Translations under genes and position numbers: made by a program
In this document: positions 42,003 through 50,982 of the stretch, one piece after another
Layout of the letters: each line of letters opens with the position of its first letter
Numbering within the stretch: position 1 is the first letter of the stretch
DNA from: Bacteroidetes bacterium SB0662_bin_6
Lineage (GTDB): Bacteria > Bacteroidota > Rhodothermia > Rhodothermales > VXPQ01
Length of the DNA: 64,000 bases
Direction: 5' to 3'
Assembly: GCA_009839485.1 (NCBI GenBank)
Contig: VXPQ01000046.1
Span: forward strand, 222,913 to 286,912
Notes under the pieces: model-generated
Told to the model about the DNA's origin: nothing
Database searches by the model: none
Seen by the model: the letters and a program-made list of their open reading frames with translations, nothing else

Positions 42003-42268
42003 AATTCCTCTCCGAAACCGCTTTCAAACAGGCGAGCAATAGCCCCGACCGCCTCGTTTTCGTCTTCTCCCTCGAAAACAAGGGTGAGGCGAGCGCCCTG
42101 TTCGGCTGCCAGCGTCATCACTCCGATAATACTCTTGCCATTGATTTCGAATCCGTCCTTACGAATAAAAAACTCCGACTGGAACTTTGCTGCTGCACGG
42201 ACAATCATGGATGCCGGGCGCGTATGCACGCCGGCCTGATTCGTAACGGTTACTTCTCTCGTTATCAT
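41999..42268 (-). CDS. ptsH: Phosphocarrier protein HPr
   Basis: The protein is 89 residues, the normal HPr length. The phosphoryl-accepting His15 lies in NQAGVHTRPAS (10-20), and the regulatory Ser46 in NGKSIIGVM (43-51). The presence of Ser46 suggests control by an HPr kinase/phosphorylase. It starts 22 bp after the prenyl synthase gene and is coupled to ptsI by a GTGA overlap. Either sugar uptake or regulatory signalling is possible. Confidence 0.96.
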   Translation of the reverse strand: MITREVTVTNQAGVHTRPASMIVRAAAKFQSEFFIRKDGFEINGKSIIGVMTLAAEQGARLTLVFEGEDENEAVGAIARLFESGFGEEL

Positions 42269-42290
42269 GATTTTTGCATCAGAGTATCCA

Positions 42291-43373
42291 TCAATGCATC
42301 CGCTCCTGCATACGTTGTAACAGTCCGCGCAGGGTTTCCGAGGATGAAACGTCCGGAAGACGACGCGTTGCACGGAGCGCCTCCCCGGTGTGGCGCCGCA
42401 CGGCAGCCTGGGCCTCATCGATCACGCCTGCGCGCTGCATCCGTTCACGCGCCTCGTCCACCTGGTCAGCCGGCAGACCTGCCTCCCGGACGATGCGCTC
42501 GAACCACCGGCGATCTTCACCACGGGTCTGCTCAATGGCGCGTAACAGAATGTATGTACGCTTTCCTTCGATGAGATCGCCCCCTTTCACCTTGCCCCAG
42601 CGAATGTCTTCCGCCGTCAGATCCAGCAGGTCATCGCGTATCTGAAACGCCCGCCCTGCATGTCTTCCGACAGTCCGCAAGTATTTCAGGTGCGTCTCGT
42701 CCGCTCCGCCCAGCATCCCGCCAATTTCCAGCGACGCCTGAAGCAAGGCCCCGGTCTTCCGATCTATCATTGAAAGATACTCCTGAACGGACACGTCCGT
42801 TCGCCGCTCGAAAACCTCATCCAGGGCCTGCCCTTCACATAACAGGGCCAGCATATCCTGAAAACGCCCGATAGCTGTTGTCGGATTCCAGCAAGGGGCT
42901 CCGGCGCGGGGCTTCGCCTGAGCGAGCAAGGCGTATGACAACCCCATCAGGTAATCCCCGCAAAGAATCGCGGTGCTTTCGTCCCATTTTACATGCACCG
43001 ATGAACGGCCTCGCCGCTCATTCGCAGAATCCATGATGTCGTCATGGACCAGCGTGAAATTGTGAAAAATCTCAACGGCCAACGCGGCGGGAAGCGCATC
43101 GTCTTCATCCCCGCCAAAAATTCGGGCGGCCAGCAAAAGCAGGACAGGCCGGAGCCGCTTGCCGCCGGAAGCCAGTACATACCGGACCGGATCGTACATC
43201 ACGTCCGGCTCCGCAGGAATCCGTACGGATGCGGCACCTGCCTGGACCGACTGTCCCGCCGCTAACGCCGACAGAACGGATTCGACACCTTCCCGGAGGA
43301 CGTGTAACTCTTCGTCCATTGCAGAGGCATCGGCGACAACCTGTGTGTTTTCACGCGATGACATAGCGGTCAC
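42291..43373 (-). CDS. Polyprenyl (geranylgeranyl/farnesyl) diphosphate synthase
   Basis: A 360-residue trans-prenyltransferase that extends allylic diphosphates with isopentenyl diphosphate. Motifs are GGKRLRPVLLLLAARI (about 70-85), the first Asp-rich motif HDDIMDSANERRGRSSVH (about 112-129), GDYLMGLSYALLA and the second Asp-rich motif QIRDDLLDLTAED. The residues before DDIMD (FHNFTLVHDD) carry aromatic groups of the kind that limit chain length to C15-C20. The start is GTG 43373, overlapping the adk stop; ATG 43364 is possible. It lies in an adk-prenyl synthase-ptsH-ptsI operon. Confidence 0.92.
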   Translation of the reverse strand: MTAMSSRENTQVVADASAMDEELHVLREGVESVLSALAAGQSVQAGAASVRIPAEPDVMYDPVRYVLASGGKRLRPVLLLLAARIFGGDEDDALPAALAVEIFHNFTLVHDDIMDSANERRGRSSVHVKWDESTAILCGDYLMGLSYALLAQAKPRAGAPCWNPTTAIGRFQDMLALLCEGQALDEVFERRTDVSVQEYLSMIDRKTGALLQASLEIGGMLGGADETHLKYLRTVGRHAGRAFQIRDDLLDLTAEDIRWGKVKGGDLIEGKRTYILLRAIEQTRGEDRRWFERIVREAGLPADQVDEARERMQRAGVIDEAQAAVRRHTGEALRATRRLPDVSSSETLRGLLQRMQERMH

Positions 43374-44023
43374 ACGGTCTCTGTGCCAAATGCGGCCTGT
43401 GCAAGTACATCCTCAATACGCGCATAGACCTCCTCAAGGGTTCCCCCGGCATCGACATCGACAATGATCCCCTGCTCCCGGTAGTAATCCACCACCGGCC
43501 TGGTGGCTTCCCAGTAGCCCTCGATCCGGTTCCGAATAGCATCCGGACGATCATCCTGCCGCTGTACGATCAAATCGGGATCGACATCCGCCGGCGGCGG
43601 CTTGAAAGCGAGATGATAATGTTCCCCGGTTAACCTATGCATTCTACGCATAGATAGCCGCTCTATTATGTCATTTATGCATAATTCCATGGCGATAACC
43701 ACGTTGAGCGAAGTATTGTGGGCTTCAAGAAACTCCGAAAGCCATTGTGCTTGCACCACGGTACGGGGATACCCATCCAGTACAAACCGATCCAGCCCGA
43801 TCTCCAGCAACGCTTCTTCCGCAATGTCCCGGGCAAATTCGTCGGGCACCAGCCAGCCCCGGCGAACATACTCCTGGGCCATTCTGCCATGCGGAGTACG
43901 AGCCCGTATGGCTTCCCGGAACATGGCGCCCGTAGATATGTGCCGCCAATTCCGGCGCTCGGCGAGGATTGACGCCTGCGTTCCCTTACCTGTGCCGGGA
44001 GCTCCGAAAAGTACAATGCGCAT
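43370..44023 (-). CDS. adk: Adenylate kinase
   Basis: The 217-residue enzyme catalyses ATP + AMP to 2 ADP. The P-loop is GAPGTGKGTQAS (7-18). AMP-binding residues are in HISTGAMFREAI, and VLDGYPRTVVQAQWL (about 81-95) is the family signature. The LID is the long type without zinc cysteines (RRMHRLTGEHYHLAFKPPP). DDRPDAIRNRIEGY near the end carries conserved arginines. It is the first gene of the leftward operon. The chain has the usual length. Confidence 0.97.
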   Translation of the reverse strand: MRIVLFGAPGTGKGTQASILAERRNWRHISTGAMFREAIRARTPHGRMAQEYVRRGWLVPDEFARDIAEEALLEIGLDRFVLDGYPRTVVQAQWLSEFLEAHNTSLNVVIAMELCINDIIERLSMRRMHRLTGEHYHLAFKPPPADVDPDLIVQRQDDRPDAIRNRIEGYWEATRPVVDYYREQGIIVDVDAGGTLEEVYARIEDVLAQAAFGTETV

Positions 44024-44135
44024 GATATTCCCGATAAAAACGGCGGCTCCGGAAGCGACCGTCGTGCTCCCCGGTCACCGGAGGTAATGAATTGGCGGAT
44101 GGGGCAGACTACGAAAGGGGCAGGGCGTCTTCTTG

Positions 44136-44657
44136 CTACGACTTACCATACGTTTTTTCGCCTTTATCACGCGGCACGTCTTCTTCCAATCCGTCCCCCT
44201 CTGTTTTTCTCCGGAACCCCCGCAGTGCAGCACCGGACCGCCCCGCAAGAAAATCTGCTGCGAAGTCCGCGGCCAGGCCGATTCCCGTTTGCAACAGTGT
44301 GGCCCAGAACCGGTGAAACAGGCCGCTGGACCCACCCGATGCGGCAGGCGAACCATACATACCGGTTGGTTGTGTCGTTCGTGATACGTGCCGCCGCTTC
44401 CGGAAAATCATTTTCCCTATAAGAAGGCCTGCCGCCAGGGCCACCAGCGCACTGAGCGCCGGATGCTTCTTCGCACCTGCCCAGACTGCTTTCGGCGCCG
44501 AACCGACTTCGTTCTCGATCCGCCTGAGTCGCCCTTGAATGGACGCTTGCGTACCCGCAATCTGCCTCTCAAGGGCCGCTCTGTCTTCCGGCTCCCCCGA
44601 GTAAAAAAGTCCCCCTCTCTCACGGGAAGAGACCGCATGTCCTGCGTGATCACTCAC
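44136..44657 (-). CDS. YqjD/DUF883-like small membrane protein
   Basis: A 173-residue protein. An N-terminal amphipathic helix (ALERQIAGTQASIQGRLRRIENEV) is followed by KKHPALSALVALAAGLLIGKMIF, a short membrane segment resembling the C-terminus of DUF883/ElaB-like proteins, then a Gly/Ser-rich stretch and a second hydrophobic part. GTG 44657 is taken as the start: it overlaps the stop of the holin-like gene by 8 bp. Proteins of this type are small inner-membrane proteins of stationary phase or stress; the function is unknown here. Confidence 0.6.
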   Translation of the reverse strand: MSDHAGHAVSSRERGGLFYSGEPEDRAALERQIAGTQASIQGRLRRIENEVGSAPKAVWAGAKKHPALSALVALAAGLLIGKMIFRKRRHVSRTTQPTGMYGSPAASGGSSGLFHRFWATLLQTGIGLAADFAADFLAGRSGAALRGFRRKTEGDGLEEDVPRDKGEKTYGKS

Positions 44658-45165
44658 CGGCTTCCTCGTCGGAAAAATGCTTACCGTTATTTGATGGGGG
44701 CCGGGACGCTCCTTCCGAAAGATGCGGGATGTCCGCACTATCCGGTTTGCGGGCGCGTACCCGACGATCGCGCGCATACAATATACCGGTCCACAGAAAA
44801 AGCAAACCGGTCACCACGAGAAACCCCCAGGCCGGATGCCCCAACGCCCAGCCGGCAAACAACGCCAGCGTAACGAGCATAAACAATCCTGAAACCAGAC
44901 TTGCGATGATCAGCGCGACTTTGAGGGTGGCCTCGTCTATCTTCTGACGAATGTAGTCCTGCACGTCCAGCTGGACCAGCCGCAATCGCAATTCAACCCA
45001 GGACGTGAAATCTTCGAGAAGGCCGCGCGTTTCGCTGCCGATGCGGTGTACTTTTCCCGTCTGGCCTGCACCACCGCCCTCGCCCGCTGCAGCTTGATGT
45101 TCCTCTGGAGTATGTTGGGGCTCCATGTCCGGCCCGGATTCACTATTTTGGGAGCGCCCGCGCAT
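44650..45165 (-). CDS. Phage-holin-superfamily / YqjE-like membrane protein
   Basis: A 171-residue protein. A low-complexity acidic and Gly-rich N-terminus (1-45) is followed by LLEDFTSWVELRLRLVQLDVQDYIRQKIDEATL, an amphipathic helix, and two membrane segments (VALIIASLVSGLFMLVTLALFAGW and WGFLVVTGLLFLWTGILYA). This two-helix pattern is the holin-X/YqjE superfamily, which is chromosomally encoded and not evidence of a prophage. It is coupled to the YqjD-like gene. The same pairing (YqjD/YqjE) is known in Proteobacteria. Confidence 0.75.
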   Translation of the reverse strand: MRGRSQNSESGPDMEPQHTPEEHQAAAGEGGGAGQTGKVHRIGSETRGLLEDFTSWVELRLRLVQLDVQDYIRQKIDEATLKVALIIASLVSGLFMLVTLALFAGWALGHPAWGFLVVTGLLFLWTGILYARDRRVRARKPDSADIPHLSEGASRPPSNNGKHFSDEEAGE

Positions 45166-45212
45166 CCGCGGGCATCCTCATTTATACCCGATTTCGACGA
45201 TACGGTTTTCCC

Positions 45213-45479
45213 ATGCCGCAACTCGACATATCCCCCACCCCGAATCCCAACAGCCTCAAATGTATGCTCCGCAAGGGTACGTTCATTCCGGAAGGAATGG
45301 AGTCCTTCAATTCCGCGGAAGAAGCGGCCGGGCACATCCTGGGGGAACGCCTGTTTTGCATCGGGGGCATTGTCAATGTCTTCATTATGCCCCACTTCCT
45401 GACGATCACAAAAAGCGTTGACGCCGATTGGGGCGACATCCTGCCGAAAGTGAAACGGGCAGTGAAAGATACGGGATAG
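45213..45479 (+). CDS. Nfu/NifU N-terminal-domain protein
   Basis: This 88-residue protein matches the Nfu_N domain found before the iron-sulfur scaffold domain of Nfu proteins: TPNPNSLKCML (9-19), FNSAEEAAGHILGERLFCIGGI, FIMPHFLTITKS and DADWGDILPKVKRAVKD. The C-terminal CXXC scaffold domain is absent, so this is the stand-alone form. A role in iron-sulfur delivery or in binding client proteins is inferred. It lies convergent with the LuxC-like gene (12 bp between stops). Confidence 0.88.
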   Translation: MPQLDISPTPNPNSLKCMLRKGTFIPEGMESFNSAEEAAGHILGERLFCIGGIVNVFIMPHFLTITKSVDADWGDILPKVKRAVKDTG

Positions 45480-45491
45480 CCATTCGCTTCT

Positions 45492-46580
45492 TCATAAGTC
45501 CGACAGAAAATCCAAGGTATCCACGCCGTCCGGGCGCCAATCGAGTGCGGGCCGCTGCGCTTCGCCGGGAGTAAGGGTTAATCCCTGGAACCTCAGCCGC
45601 TTTTGAACCCGGGGCGTGGCGACGACAAGTTGTACGGGCTGCTTGTCCAGCCATGCATTCACATCGGCGGTGTCGTCGTACTCGGCCCAGCGCAGATGGC
45701 CGGGCGACTGGATCTCAGGCTCGCCCCGGCTGACAAGAAATTCAAGGCCTTCTCCGTATGCATGAGAGGCATCGACCGCCTCCAGCAAGGCCCGTTGCAT
45801 GGCAAGCCGCCCCGCTGTCCGGCGATGCGCCGGGAAAACCCCTCGAAATCGCGCCATGGCCTCCAGCAAATCATCCGGGACAAGGCCGCGGGGCGCCCAC
45901 ATCACGGCGACATTACGGCAGCCGAACCCCTCGTGCAACAGTACGTCTTCTGCAAACCGCTCGTACGTTTTGGCCCGCTCCTTGCCGTCGAGCACGCCCA
46001 CCGCAAAGGAATGTCCACGAAACAGGCAGCGGGCCGGAGGAATGTCGTGCATCCTGCCTGTCGTTTCGCCCTGTCCGTCATCCGGCGCTGGATCCGGGGC
46101 CCCGTCGCGCAACCAGGCTATCGTTTCGTCCGAGCCTGTAGCAATGAGCGCATCGGCGCCGGCCAGCAATTCGGAGAGGGGCGCAAAGTTGGCCGCAATA
46201 TCCGGTGCGAACCGGCAAAGATCAGCCACAAAGGCCGGCAACAACGCCGGGGACTTCGACGAAACGCTTCCGAGATAGCGATGCCCGGTCAACACTACTG
46301 CGAGGAAATCCTGCAAACCCACGAGCGGAATATTCCCCGCATTCAGCACACCCACCGTGCAGGGAGAAGAGGCGCTCCGCGACCCTGTCCATGCCTCCAA
46401 CGCCTCCTCCGTAAGAAGCGACATCTGCTGGTTCACTGCAAACGCCACCGCTTCTTCCGTAAAGGTATTGGGGGCTTCCAGCGTTTCCTCCACGGCGACC
46501 TGCCTGGGGTCGTAATCGGGATGCATCCAGGCATCGGCGGCGGCGGCCACTGCACCGACGAGTTCGCGTTTGTCAAACAT
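45492..46580 (-). CDS. LuxC-like acyl-CoA/acyl-protein reductase
   Basis: The 362-residue protein is of the LuxC family, NADPH-dependent reductases that convert an acyl-enzyme to aldehyde. Features are VGVLNAGNIPLVGLQDFLAVVLTGHRYLGSVSSKSPALLPAFV (about 75-117), an aldehyde-dehydrogenase-like region with ALIATGSDETIAWLRDG, RCLFRGHSFAVGVLDG, and GFGCRNVAVMWAP holding the probable catalytic Cys. ATG 46580 overlaps the stop of the LuxE-like gene by 8 bp (ATGTTTGA), so the longer upstream frame is unlikely. No luciferase genes are present. Together with the LuxE-like protein it could make a fatty aldehyde. Confidence 0.8.
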   Translation of the reverse strand: MFDKRELVGAVAAAADAWMHPDYDPRQVAVEETLEAPNTFTEEAVAFAVNQQMSLLTEEALEAWTGSRSASSPCTVGVLNAGNIPLVGLQDFLAVVLTGHRYLGSVSSKSPALLPAFVADLCRFAPDIAANFAPLSELLAGADALIATGSDETIAWLRDGAPDPAPDDGQGETTGRMHDIPPARCLFRGHSFAVGVLDGKERAKTYERFAEDVLLHEGFGCRNVAVMWAPRGLVPDDLLEAMARFRGVFPAHRRTAGRLAMQRALLEAVDASHAYGEGLEFLVSRGEPEIQSPGHLRWAEYDDTADVNAWLDKQPVQLVVATPRVQKRLRFQGLTLTPGEAQRPALDWRPDGVDTLDFLSDL

Positions 46581-47643
46581 TGTCCAGGAGGAAATTGCAT
46601 CCCCGGAGTTCGGCGTGCTCCAGCCGCCCAAGCACTTCGAAGCCGTCACCGCGCCGCACAGCACGATCCTGTGTCAGCACCGCAGATGCGGAATACACAT
46701 TCGCGAGATCCAGCACAGCCAGCGCGCCTTCCCGGCCTTCTTCCAATGACTCGAAAGGATAGGCCGGATCAACCACCTGGAAACGCATCCAGGGAGGAGG
46801 ATGAAAAATGCCGTCACCCCGGGAATAACACGAGCTAAGAAGTTCGCACATGCCGTATTCGCTGCGAACGGATGCGTCGCCAAACCCCTCTCTGAGACGC
46901 CGGTGCAGGGTGGCTCGCGTGATTTCGCGGCGATGGGTCTTCATACCTCCCGTTTCGATGACTATCGCATCAGGGGGCAGAGAAAAAGAGGTCGTTTCCA
47001 GCAGATCGAGCAGACCGAACGCCGCGCCGAATACCATGAGCGCAACCCCCTCGCCCCGGCTCCGATCCGAAAGACGGCGTAAATGCCCCGGATCGCCCAG
47101 CACCGATCCGCTTCCCTCCACTCCGAACCGGCGCATCAGAAGATCCACCATGTACAGCAGCGACGAGGCGCTGCCCTGTTCGATATATCCGGGAAGACAC
47201 GAGGCGAACAGAAACGGGCCCGTTCCGAATTCACCGGCAAAGTGCGCGGAAATCGCCCGCTCGTAGATCGACAGGTCCCGGACGTAATGCCGGCTGCGTA
47301 CGCCGCTCCCCGTTCCACTGCTCTCAAACACTTTTTCCGCTTTCTCCGGCGGAAACGTGGTGACGGGAACCTGTTTGAAGGCCTCTATGGGCAAAAAAAC
47401 GAGGCGGCGGGCCGACGGAAGACGGACAGCCTCCATCTGACCGGAACGGTCCCCGGATTTTTGATCGACAGCATGATCCGCCCCGACAAGCGCTTTACTC
47501 CATTGAGGATAAATGGCTTTGCAATACCGGCGGTACACGGAATTATGTACATACTGGTGCGCCAGCACCGCCTCTGCCATCTCATCAAAAGCGGCGGGCC
47601 TCTCGAGGTCGGTAAATCCCCGGATTACGTTATCGATCGTCAT
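46573..47643 (-). CDS. LuxE-like acyl-protein synthetase
   Basis: The 356-residue protein resembles LuxE acyl-protein synthetases, which activate a fatty acid with ATP and hand it to the reductase LuxC. The ATP-binding stretch FESSGTGSGVRSRHYVRD (about 105-122), GSVLGDPGHLRRLSDRSRGEGVALMVFGAAF, IETGGMKTHRREITRATLHRRL and SEYGMCELLSSCYS (about 266-279) follow the ANL-like pattern. ATG 47643 is chosen over a GTG at 47652. It starts about 40 bp after the SNF transporter stop. The pair LuxE-LuxC without luxAB points to aldehyde or alcohol lipid synthesis. Confidence 0.78.
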   Translation of the reverse strand: MTIDNVIRGFTDLERPAAFDEMAEAVLAHQYVHNSVYRRYCKAIYPQWSKALVGADHAVDQKSGDRSGQMEAVRLPSARRLVFLPIEAFKQVPVTTFPPEKAEKVFESSGTGSGVRSRHYVRDLSIYERAISAHFAGEFGTGPFLFASCLPGYIEQGSASSLLYMVDLLMRRFGVEGSGSVLGDPGHLRRLSDRSRGEGVALMVFGAAFGLLDLLETTSFSLPPDAIVIETGGMKTHRREITRATLHRRLREGFGDASVRSEYGMCELLSSCYSRGDGIFHPPPWMRFQVVDPAYPFESLEEGREGALAVLDLANVYSASAVLTQDRAVRRGDGFEVLGRLEHAELRGCNFLLDNV

Positions 47644-47682
47644 GGAACACACATTCCGGCAAGCGTATGCGCCAAGGCGTTC

Positions 47683-49185
47683 CTATCCCCCCGTCGGCAT
47701 CGTACGGCGGGCCAGAAAACGATTCATCAGTACGAAAAGCAGGAGTACGGCGCCCCATTGCGCGAAACAGGTCATCACGCTGTACGCATCGAACGGATTA
47801 TACCAGGAATCGGGGGCATACTCCGTGGCGGACAGGTACAACCACCACACAAGCAACGCCACCGCCTGCACCGGCACGGCAAAGCGGATCAGGAAGGTCC
47901 ATGTCCTGCCTACGGACCAGTCTCCCTGTCCGCCCGAAACCACATTGCGTCCAAAGTCGCCGGCCCCGTATCGAATGACGGCAAGGGCTACGAATGCCCC
48001 GGAAATCATAAGAGCCACTCCCCATACGAAATCCTGATTCCCCAGAAAATCGAGATACAGCGCGGACGGCACGCCGAGCACGAATCCGAAAATGCCTACG
48101 CAGGCAATAGCCTGTTTACGCTGCAATCCTGCGTCAACGAGCACCCGCGTCGCCAGTTCGATCATCGAAATCAACGAGCTGAATGCCGCGAACGACAGCC
48201 CGAGAAAGAAAAGCATAGCCATGCCCCGTCCAAAAGGCATACTGGCAAACAACTGGGGCATCCAGATGAAGGTCAGGCCGGTGGAGGCCGGACCGCTGGA
48301 CTTCATCACCTCAAGCACTTCAGGGCGGGACATTTCGGCGCCCAGTACAGCGAAAACCGTCCCGAAAATCATGATGGCGGCCAGAAGAGAAACAATATTA
48401 TTCCCTATACCGGTAATGAATGCATTCTTTACAATGCCGTGCTTCCGCTGCATATAGGCGCCGTATGTCAGAATAAGTCCCCAGCCCGCGCCCGTATCCC
48501 ATGCATTCTGTGTGAGCGCCTCCAGCCACAGGGACGGGCGGGTCAGCAGGTCGAGCTGCGGCGTAAACAGAAAAGCCAGCCCCTGACCTGCGCCGGGCAA
48601 CGTGACCGCGCGCACTACGGAAATCAGAACGATCAGGAACAGTACGGGAATGAGCACCTTGTTCACGCGTTCGATCCCCGAAATGCCTTTCACCACGATG
48701 AACACGCCGCCGCCCATGGCGAGGGCATGAAACAGAAGCGGTAAGCCTCCGGACTGGAAACCTTCCCACACCGCCGTAGCGCCTTGCAGGTCCAGGGGCA
48801 ACGGCTGACTAACCGAGGTCAGTAAATAATACACGCACCAGCCCGCCACCACGGAATAATAGAACATGATGGCCGTAGCCACGAACGCTACGAACGCGCC
48901 CATCCACGCAAACCGCTTGCCTGCGGTCTTGATGAACGACCCCACGACACCCTTGCGCCCATGCCGCCCGAGCGCATATTCCGCAATGATCAGCGGAATG
49001 CTCCATATGAACAGAAACACGATCCAGGCGATAAGAAAAGCGCCGGCCCCTTCTGCGCCTCCATTCTGCGCGGCGATGCGCGGGAACCGCCAGATGTTGC
49101 CTGTGCCCACGGCAATGCCGAGTACGCTCAGCAATAGCCCGATGCGGCTCGTGAAACGTTGCTCCGTATCCGAATGTCCGGGCAT
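47683..49185 (-). CDS. Sodium-dependent transporter of the SNF (NSS) family
   Basis: The 500-residue inner-membrane symporter of the LeuT-type family uses the sodium gradient to import amino acids or related amines. TM1 has the signature GTGNIWRFPRIAAQNGG (about 22-38), which carries sodium and substrate ligands. About 12 hydrophobic segments follow. Family landmarks are WSIPLIIAEYALGRHGRKG and DTGAGWGLILTYGAYM. The substrate cannot be read off. It is divergent from lnt across a 210-bp gap in which no further signal stands out. Confidence 0.92.
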   Translation of the reverse strand: MPGHSDTEQRFTSRIGLLLSVLGIAVGTGNIWRFPRIAAQNGGAEGAGAFLIAWIVFLFIWSIPLIIAEYALGRHGRKGVVGSFIKTAGKRFAWMGAFVAFVATAIMFYYSVVAGWCVYYLLTSVSQPLPLDLQGATAVWEGFQSGGLPLLFHALAMGGGVFIVVKGISGIERVNKVLIPVLFLIVLISVVRAVTLPGAGQGLAFLFTPQLDLLTRPSLWLEALTQNAWDTGAGWGLILTYGAYMQRKHGIVKNAFITGIGNNIVSLLAAIMIFGTVFAVLGAEMSRPEVLEVMKSSGPASTGLTFIWMPQLFASMPFGRGMAMLFFLGLSFAAFSSLISMIELATRVLVDAGLQRKQAIACVGIFGFVLGVPSALYLDFLGNQDFVWGVALMISGAFVALAVIRYGAGDFGRNVVSGGQGDWSVGRTWTFLIRFAVPVQAVALLVWWLYLSATEYAPDSWYNPFDAYSVMTCFAQWGAVLLLFVLMNRFLARRTMPTGG

Positions 49186-49395
49186 AATGCACTAATAGAT
49201 TTAATCCGGGAAAGTACAGCGCAGGGGAGAATATACGGCGCGAAGAGCGGCGCTGCGCATATCCCGCACCACACGGTGTCCTGCATAATATCCTATCTTA
49301 TCCACAGTGGTCATCCGGATGTACGGCTGCCTGACAATCGAACCGCGCCCTGCAAACGCAAGGCCTTCCCCCTCTCGTAAAATCGACAGTTCCCG

Positions 49396-50982
49396 ATGCG
49401 CCGGGCGTCTCTCGCCAAGGTATCCGACTCCCCGCCTTCCCGCTTTCGCCGGAATGCGCTTGCCGCATCGACAGGCGTACTCCTGGGCCTTGGCTTTCCG
49501 CCGTTTCCCTTTCCCGTGCTGGCATGGGGAGCGCTCGTTCCGCTGCTGATCCTGTGGGCGGAGCAACCCTCGGCGCGGAAAATGTATACGGATGCATGCA
49601 TTGCCTTTCTGGTTACGTTTCTTGTTGCGTTTCAGTGGCCGCTCTTCCACCAAAACCTGAATACGGCCCTTCTGTCCCTTCCGGCGCTGGTTGCGATCCC
49701 CCTGTGGATGGCCGTGCCGTTCGGAATATCGTCTGCGTGCCGGAAACGCCTCGGAAACCATGCCGCGCTTGCGCTGCTGGCCGCGCTTTTCATCCTCATG
49801 GAATGGAGTCTGCGACGAGGGCCTCTTGCCCTCCCCTGGGCGCTCCTCGGTCATTCGCAGGCCGAATTTTTCCCCCTCAACCGGCTGGCTCGCTTGGGTG
49901 GCGTGCCGCTTCTGACCGCGTTCGTGCTTGCCGCAAATGTCCTCGGCGCTACGATCCTCCTGTCCATAAAAAGATCGATCCGGAAAAATCATGAGGGAAG
50001 CAATCCGGGGCTTCGCTTTTTGCGCAGCAAGATCCCGGTGCTCGTGCCGGGAGTTGTGGTCTGTGCAGGTCTGATCGCCGCATTCCTTCCTCCCGACGTG
50101 CCCCGAGAAACCGGCCCGCCCCTCACCATCGCGCTGATACAACCGGGCATTTCCGCCGAAACATGGGCGGATTTCGACGATCCGCAAGCGGTGCGCACGC
50201 TACTGGCGATGTACGATACATTGGACCCGACCGCCATCGACCTTGCGATATGGCCTGAAACAGCGCTCCCGCCCGGTAATGAACCGCTTCGGAGGCTGGT
50301 CCTCCGCCACGTGGAAACCCATGGTATACCGCTCCTGACAGGAGCGATCGACGAAGCGCCGGACGGAAACCGCGACCATGCCGCAAGACCCTGGTTCAAT
50401 GCCGCCCGATACGTACGACCCGGCCAACCGGATGCAGTGTACCGGAAACGCCGACTTGTACCCTTTGCCGAAGGCGTTCCTTTCGAGAACAGGTGGCCTC
50501 TGATGCGGCGCCTTGCGATTCCTGCCGGCGGCGTGGCCGGTTACGTGCCCGGAACATCCCCCGCGCGTATGGATCTCGATGAAATTCCGTTCGGCGTGAT
50601 GATTTGTTTCGAAACCCTCTTCGACGACACGGCTCGAGAGTACGCAAGGGGCGGAGCGCAATTCCTGATTGCAATTACACAGGACGGCTGGTGGAAAAAT
50701 TCGTTCGGGTACCGCCAGCACCTGGCATTCAACCGGCTTCGGGCCATTGAAACGGGACGCCCATTTGTACAGACCTCCGTATCCGGCAGTACCGCATCCA
50801 TACGGCCGGATGGAGCAATCGAGACGCATATTGGTTGGATGGAACGGCGTGTCGCCATCGTACGCATAGCACCGGTGACAAGCCCGACGCCTTATATGCG
50901 TTGGGGAGACATCGTTTCTCCCGGAGCAGGCGTTATCGCCCTCATACTGTCGTTCATGGCATTCGTACGCCCCCGCAGATGA
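49396..50982 (+). CDS. lnt: Apolipoprotein N-acyltransferase
   Basis: The 528-residue inner-membrane enzyme adds the third acyl chain to the N-terminal Cys of lipoproteins. Six to eight N-terminal membrane segments (about 20-200) precede the nitrilase-like domain. The catalytic triad is visible as Glu in WPETALPPG, Lys in RKRRLVPFAEGVPFE and Cys in GVMICFETLFDD. QDGWWKNSFGYRQHLAFNRLRAIETGRPFVQTSVSG is characteristic. Four bases overlap with maf (ATGA). Many lipoproteins in this window would be its substrates. Confidence 0.96.
   Translation: MRRASLAKVSDSPPSRFRRNALAASTGVLLGLGFPPFPFPVLAWGALVPLLILWAEQPSARKMYTDACIAFLVTFLVAFQWPLFHQNLNTALLSLPALVAIPLWMAVPFGISSACRKRLGNHAALALLAALFILMEWSLRRGPLALPWALLGHSQAEFFPLNRLARLGGVPLLTAFVLAANVLGATILLSIKRSIRKNHEGSNPGLRFLRSKIPVLVPGVVVCAGLIAAFLPPDVPRETGPPLTIALIQPGISAETWADFDDPQAVRTLLAMYDTLDPTAIDLAIWPETALPPGNEPLRRLVLRHVETHGIPLLTGAIDEAPDGNRDHAARPWFNAARYVRPGQPDAVYRKRRLVPFAEGVPFENRWPLMRRLAIPAGGVAGYVPGTSPARMDLDEIPFGVMICFETLFDDTAREYARGGAQFLIAITQDGWWKNSFGYRQHLAFNRLRAIETGRPFVQTSVSGSTASIRPDGAIETHIGWMERRVAIVRIAPVTSPTPYMRWGDIVSPGAGVIALILSFMAFVRPRR

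Noticed and set aside
44650..45165. Holin-like protein as evidence of a prophage
   Set aside because: The YqjE/holin-X type is a normal chromosomal membrane protein, its neighbour is YqjD-like, and no phage structural, lysis or integrase genes are in the window.
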